A DNA stretch of 11,202 bases, taken from the NCBI GenBank assembly GCA_947455285.1, contig CANGOK010000087.1, positions 1 to 11,202 of the forward strand, written 5' to 3'. This DNA comes from Beijerinckiaceae bacterium (lineage in GTDB: Bacteria > Pseudomonadota > Alphaproteobacteria > Rhizobiales > Beijerinckiaceae). Position 1 is the first letter of the stretch. Every line of letters begins with the position of its first letter. The translations under genes and the position numbers were made by a program. Below, one piece after another: positions 7,971 through 11,202 of the stretch. Under the pieces are notes generated by a model. The model was not told the DNA's origin. It was given only the letters and a program-made list of their open reading frames with translations, and searched no databases.

Positions 7971-8012
7971 GAAAAGAAAAGCCCGCCCCCTGCGAAGAGG
8001 GCGGGCTTCTTT
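7971..8012. terminator. Bidirectional terminator between the two FAH genes
   Basis: An 8-bp GC stem (GCCCGCCC 7981-7988 with GGGCGGGC 7999-8006) extends by two A-T pairs. Reading right, TTCTTT (8007-8012) follows; reading left, the complement of 7971-7980 gives TTTTCTTTTC. Both the + strand FAH gene and the minus-strand operon ending at 8037 can therefore terminate here. Confidence 0.8.
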
Positions 8013-8036
8013 AATGGGCCATGAACCCGGCTGAAA

Positions 8037-8900
8037 TCAGCCGCGTGGGTTCTGGTAGGCGTAGCACTTCACGACCAGCGGGCCGAGCTTGTCGCATTCG
8101 CCGGTCATGACGTCGCCGGGCTTGACCGGGCCGACGCCCGCAGGCGCGCCGGTGAAGATCACGTCGCCCGGATAGAGCGTGTAGAAGTCAGAGGCGAGCG
8201 AGATCAGCTTCTGGCAGTTGTAGATCAGGTCCGACGTATGGGCGTCGTGGCGGATCTGGCCATTAACGAAAAGCTTGAAGGGGACGTTGTTCGGGTCCGC
8301 GATCTCGTCCTTGGTGACGAGCCAGGGGCCGATCACGGCGTAGCTGTCGATGGACTTGCGCATGGAGCGCTCTTCGCCGCCGCGCACGGTCATGTCGAGG
8401 CTGAGGCAGTAGCCCGCGACATAGTCGAGCGCCTCGGCTTCCGAGACCTGCGAGCATTCATTGCCGATCACGATCATGAATTCCAGCTCATGTTCGGTGA
8501 GCTTATCGAGGAAGCGCAGGTGCACGCCTTCGCCCGTGCCGACCATGGCGGAATTCGCCTTGAGGAACAGGCCGGAGCCCGCAATGCCCTTGCCCGGGGG
8601 CTGATCAGGACGACGAGCCTGCATCTCCGCCACATGGGCGTGATAGTTGGTCGGCGCGGCGATCAGCTTCGAGGGCGTCGCGGTCGGGCTAAGCAGCGTC
8701 ACGTCAGCGACGGCCTTCGAGGGATAGGATGAGACATTGCCGACGGCGGCGCGCACTTCGTCGAGGTGGGCGATCATGGCGTCGCCCCAGCGCTGCTTCT
8801 TCTTGCCGGCCAGCACCTTCTCGACGGCGCTGGTGATGTCGTGGACCTTGTCGCCCTCTACGACGCCATAGCGATCGTCATCGAATCTGCAAAACTTCAT
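8037..8900 (-). CDS. Fumarylacetoacetate hydrolase (FAH) family protein, copy 2
   Basis: Second FAH-superfamily enzyme, 287 residues, last gene of the minus-strand series. The N-terminal MKFCRFDDDRYGVVEGDKVH resembles the small N-terminal domain of bacterial FAH-like proteins. The catalytic domain begins near LIAAPTNYHAHVAEM (79-93). Metal ligands are E138 and E140 (EHELEFMIVIG) and D169 (LSLDMTVRG); the closing motif is YPGDVIFTGAPAGVG. Where copy 1 has NDLSARD this one has LDMTVRG, and overall similarity is low, so they are old paralogues rather than a recent duplication. GAGAGGAG upstream supports the ATG at 8900. Lying after a ring-cleavage dioxygenase and a YciI protein, it probably acts on the ring-opened product as a C-C hydrolase or hydratase; this is inferred from context only. 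Confidence 0.92.
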   Translation of the reverse strand: MKFCRFDDDRYGVVEGDKVHDITSAVEKVLAGKKKQRWGDAMIAHLDEVRAAVGNVSSYPSKAVADVTLLSPTATPSKLIAAPTNYHAHVAEMQARRPDQPPGKGIAGSGLFLKANSAMVGTGEGVHLRFLDKLTEHELEFMIVIGNECSQVSEAEALDYVAGYCLSLDMTVRGGEERSMRKSIDSYAVIGPWLVTKDEIADPNNVPFKLFVNGQIRHDAHTSDLIYNCQKLISLASDFYTLYPGDVIFTGAPAGVGPVKPGDVMTGECDKLGPLVVKCYAYQNPRG

Positions 8901-8933
8901 AAGCCAGTCTCCTCTCTACGGGGGCGGCGCCCC

Positions 8934-9293
8934 TCAATCTATGGAATAGGTTCCGTTCGAGAACATGACGCGGAGCCCGAAGGTCCCCTCGCTTACTCTC
9001 CAGCGTTCCAGCCGGTAGGTCCGAAAGCCGCCGCGATGATAGGGGTCGCGATCAGCTATAGCCCTCGCCGCAGCCTCGTCTTCGGCCCGGATGATGATCA
9101 TGCCCGGACCGCGCGGCTTGCCTGCTTCGTCAAGGAAGGGGCCAGCCGCGAAAAGCACGCCGCTGGCCTCGAGTTCGTATTGGTGAGCGAGATGCTCGGC
9201 GTGGACGGCGCGCCGTTCTTCGGCGGTGGAGGTGGGCTCTGAAAAGATGACCCACAGCTCCTTGCCCAGATGCTGTCGCTGCCCCGCGTTCAC
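8934..9293 (-). CDS. YciI-family protein (ferredoxin-like fold)
   Basis: Small cytosolic protein, 119 residues, of the YciI/YCII-related family. Visible family features are H34 (HAEHLAHQYELE), the AAGPFLDEAG segment with D55, GMIIIRAEDEAAARAIA, and the DPY motif at 83-85, followed by a strand ending LERWRV. The His/Asp pair is the proposed active site of the family. Most members are uncharacterised; one studied relative, TftG, eliminates chloride from a chlorinated hydroxyquinol, so an isomerase or elimination role beside a dioxygenase is plausible but inferred. The start is a GTG six bases after the dioxygenase stop (9300), so translation is probably coupled; no good Shine-Dalgarno site precedes it. 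The frame offers no ATG nearer the conserved core. A small hairpin (8921-8933) lies between its stop and the ribosome binding site of the next gene. Confidence 0.85.
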   Translation of the reverse strand: MNAGQRQHLGKELWVIFSEPTSTAEERRAVHAEHLAHQYELEASGVLFAAGPFLDEAGKPRGPGMIIIRAEDEAAARAIADRDPYHRGGFRTYRLERWRVSEGTFGLRVMFSNGTYSID

Positions 9294-9299
9294 CGAGGA

Positions 9300-10241
9300 T
9301 CAGCCCGCCATCTTGCGGGAGATGATGTCCTCGCAGCGCAGGTTGCGCTCTTCGGTGAACTTGCCCGACATGGCCTCACGCAGGCGCTGCGAAGGCATGG
9401 ACATGCCCCAGCGGTCGGGCATGGGCATCTTCTTCGCCCAGTATTCCGGCATGCCCGCCATATGGGTGGCCTCGTCGATCTGCTCGACTTCTGCCGTATA
9501 TTCCGTGACGAAGCCGTTGGGCTCAACGAAATAGGAGAAGATGTTGTTGCCGGGGCCGTGGCGACCGACGCCCCACTCGATATTGTAGCCGCCGTGCTTC
9601 ATACGGCCGGCGCCGCGCATAAGGCCGTCGAAGCTAGGCACTTCATAAGCCATGTGGTTGAGGCCGGCGCCATGGCCCCGGGCCAGAGCGATGGAGTGAT
9701 GGTCGGAGCTGCAACGCACGAAATCCATGCGCTCGGTGGAGTCCGACAGGCGGAAGCCGAGCGTGTCGCAGAAGAAGCTGTTCTGCTTGTCGATGTCCGC
9801 GACATTGAGAACGATATGGGACAACTTCACGGGCTTGGAGGAGTCGTTGAAGACATGTTCCTGCTTGCTCACGCCGGCTGAAACGGTCAGCACCTGCCCC
9901 TCGGGAGTGCGGAGGCTGAAGCCGTAGCCACCGCCCGCGATCTCAGAGCGGGCCTTAGGCGCTGCCACGATTTCGACGCCCAAGCCGACCATCTTGGCGT
10001 GCAGCGCGTCCACGCCGCGAGCGTCCTGCGCCGCGAAATTAATGGAATGCAGCGAGGCGCGAGGCGCTTCGTGCAGGGTGAGGATGTGATGCTCAGCGCC
10101 GCCGCCGCGCAGATACATGACGCCACCCTCGCGGGCCACGAATTCAAGGCCCCAGACCTTGCTGTAGAATTCGGCGCTTTCGTCGAGGTTGAAGACATTC
10201 AATTCCACGCCCCGCAGGGCCGTTACGCGAGCTTCAGTCAT
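9300..10241 (-). CDS. Extradiol ring-cleavage dioxygenase, type I (VOC superfamily)
   Basis: Predicted Fe(II)-dependent enzyme opening a catecholic ring next to the hydroxyls (meta cleavage). The 313 residues hold two VOC modules, about 8-125 and 138-252, as in the catechol 2,3-dioxygenase/BphC class. The second carries the iron ligands H142 (LSHIVLNV), H196 (LNHMAYEV) and E247 (GFVTEY). Second-sphere residues also fit BphC spacing: H181 or H182 (SSDHHSIAL), H228 (GRHGPG) and Y237 (FSYFVEP), 19 and 10 residues before the glutamate. A roughly 60-residue tail with MPDRWGMSMPSQ follows. The ATG at 10241 has GGAGG five bases upstream, ruling out the in-frame TTG at 10253. It lies 51 bases after the permease gene and 6 before the YciI gene. 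The complete active site argues for activity; the ring substrate is unknown. Confidence 0.92.
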   Translation of the reverse strand: MTEARVTALRGVELNVFNLDESAEFYSKVWGLEFVAREGGVMYLRGGGAEHHILTLHEAPRASLHSINFAAQDARGVDALHAKMVGLGVEIVAAPKARSEIAGGGYGFSLRTPEGQVLTVSAGVSKQEHVFNDSSKPVKLSHIVLNVADIDKQNSFFCDTLGFRLSDSTERMDFVRCSSDHHSIALARGHGAGLNHMAYEVPSFDGLMRGAGRMKHGGYNIEWGVGRHGPGNNIFSYFVEPNGFVTEYTAEVEQIDEATHMAGMPEYWAKKMPMPDRWGMSMPSQRLREAMSGKFTEERNLRCEDIISRKMAG

Positions 10242-10246
10242 TTTCG

Positions 10247-10251
10247 CCTCC
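10247..10251 (-). promoter_or_regulatory. Ribosome binding site of the extradiol dioxygenase
   Basis: GGAGG on the minus strand, five bases before the ATG at 10241. It overlaps the alternative in-frame TTG at 10253 and so decides the start. Confidence 0.75.
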
Positions 10252-10292
10252 AAGCGGCTATCTTCACATTCATGTTATCGGGTCTGCCTGAA

Positions 10293-11202
10293 CTAGGCCA
10301 CCTCGGATTGCGCGCCCTCGCCACGGAACCGCGCGCTGACGCGCCGTTCAAACCAGCGCAATGCAGCAACGATGGCGACCAGCGGTGTGATCTGGATGAC
10401 GCCAAGCGCGCAGACCGCGCCATAGCTGCCGCCTTCCTCCCACATGGTCAGGCTAATCGTACCAAGCACATGTGTGCCGGGGCCAACGAGGAAGACCGAA
10501 GCGGAGAGTTCGCGCACCGCCAGCACGAACACATAAAGCCATGCTGCGATGATGACGGGGGCGAGCAGGGGGAGCAGCACCCTTATGAACATCTGCAAGA
10601 CGCCCGCGCCCGAAACCGCAGCAGCCTCTTCCAGCTCCTTGTGGATCTGGGTGATTCCGCTGGTGGCGAAGCGCATGCCATAGGGCATGTAGAGGGTCAT
10701 ATAGGCGATCAGCAGAATCCAGATCGTATTGTAGACCGGGATCGGCAGCATCAGATAGGCGAAGAGCACGCTGGCGCCGATGATGACGCTGGGAATGGCG
10801 ATGGGGCTGAAAGCCAGCGCATCCAGCACCCAGCCGCCACGCGGCGCGGCGCGCTGCGTCACCCAGGCGGCGATGAAGGTCAGCATGACCACGAAGGTAG
10901 CCGCCATGGCCGCCAGCATCACGCTCGTATGCACCGCCTCCACGAAGATCGGGTAGTGCAGCACGAAGCTGTAATTCGAGAGTGTGAAGGGCGACGTCGT
11001 CGCCATGAAGGGCGTAGCGAGATTGCGGAAGAAGCTCTGCCAGACCAGCGTCAGCAGCGGCAGGCCAAGCGCAAGCACGAATAGCAGCGACAGGCCAATC
11101 GTCACCGGCCAGCGCAGCCGTCCCAGCTCAAGCGGCACGGGTTTGTAGCCCTTGCCGGTGATTGTCGCATAGGCCTCCGCGTTGCGGGTCGCACGCCGGT
11201 AG
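10293..11202 (-). CDS. ABC transporter permease, C-terminal half of a fused two-domain protein (5'-truncated)
   Basis: Inner-membrane subunit of an ABC importer. The frame is open to the right edge of the window, and the residues before the GTG at 11138 (TRNAEAYATITGKGYKP) look like the cytoplasmic linker that joins the two membrane domains of iron(III)-type (FbpB-like) permeases, which run to about 550-580 residues. This piece is therefore the second domain. Six hydrophobic segments are visible, beginning with VTIGLSLLFVLALGLPLLTL. The EAA loop that contacts the ATPase is EEAAAVSGAGVLQMFIRVLL. It ends with TAG at 10293. The dioxygenase gene follows 51 bases later without a terminator, so the importer is likely co-transcribed with the catabolic genes; solute-binding and ATPase genes would be expected outside the window. 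Substrate may be an organic acid rather than iron. Confidence 0.88.
   Translation of the reverse strand, partial: YRRATRNAEAYATITGKGYKPVPLELGRLRWPVTIGLSLLFVLALGLPLLTLVWQSFFRNLATPFMATTSPFTLSNYSFVLHYPIFVEAVHTSVMLAAMAATFVVMLTFIAAWVTQRAAPRGGWVLDALAFSPIAIPSVIIGASVLFAYLMLPIPVYNTIWILLIAYMTLYMPYGMRFATSGITQIHKELEEAAAVSGAGVLQMFIRVLLPLLAPVIIAAWLYVFVLAVRELSASVFLVGPGTHVLGTISLTMWEEGGSYGAVCALGVIQITPLVAIVAALRWFERRVSARFRGEGAQSEVA

Noticed and set aside
7787..7972. 61-codon open frame starting at the FAH copy 1 stop
   Set aside because: It runs through the palindromic repeat, has no ribosome binding site and encodes only the repeat.
9999..11084. 361-codon open frame on the plus strand across the dioxygenase and permease genes
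   Set aside because: It spans two well-supported minus-strand genes, is made of His/Asp/Glu/Arg-rich sequence and matches no family.

Overview
The window looks like chromosomal DNA from a high-GC alphaproteobacterium, most likely of the order Hyphomicrobiales (Rhizobiales). The basis is GC-rich third codon positions, an RNase E with a very long acidic insertion in its S1 domain and a C-terminal GWW motif, and an intergenic palindromic repeat of a type common in that order. Genus cannot be read from this stretch. I see no tRNA, rRNA, CRISPR, transposase or phage gene.

Left part (2-6742), housekeeping and general metabolism: the 3' three quarters of rne (RNase E, + strand, 5' end outside the window) ends at a strong UUCG-loop terminator. 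It meets, tail to tail, a SulP-family anion transporter with a C-terminal STAS domain (- strand). A zinc-independent quinone oxidoreductase (qor-like, +) diverges from the transporter and converges on rimO (-), the methylthiotransferase for ribosomal protein S12; only 12 bases separate those two stop codons.

Right part (6873-11202), a probable aromatic or meta-cleavage catabolic locus: a fumarylacetoacetate hydrolase (FAH) family gene lies on the + strand. Facing it is a minus-strand gene series, read right to left: the second half of a fused two-domain ABC permease (5' end beyond the window), an Fe(II)-type extradiol ring-cleavage dioxygenase with all expected active-site residues, a small YciI-family protein, and a second, divergent FAH-family protein. 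Spacings of 51, 6 and 33 bases suggest one operon. Its logic would be uptake of an aromatic acid or similar compound, ring cleavage, rearrangement or side-group removal by the YciI protein, then hydrolysis or hydration of the ring-opened product by an FAH enzyme. The substrate is not evident. The two FAH genes converge on a 249-base gap holding a palindromic repeat element and a terminator that should work in both directions.

Most of the window is ordinary. The parts most worth a second look are the dioxygenase-YciI-FAH gene set with its linked transporter, the charge-patterned and histidine-rich disordered regions of RNase E, and the repeat between the FAH genes.
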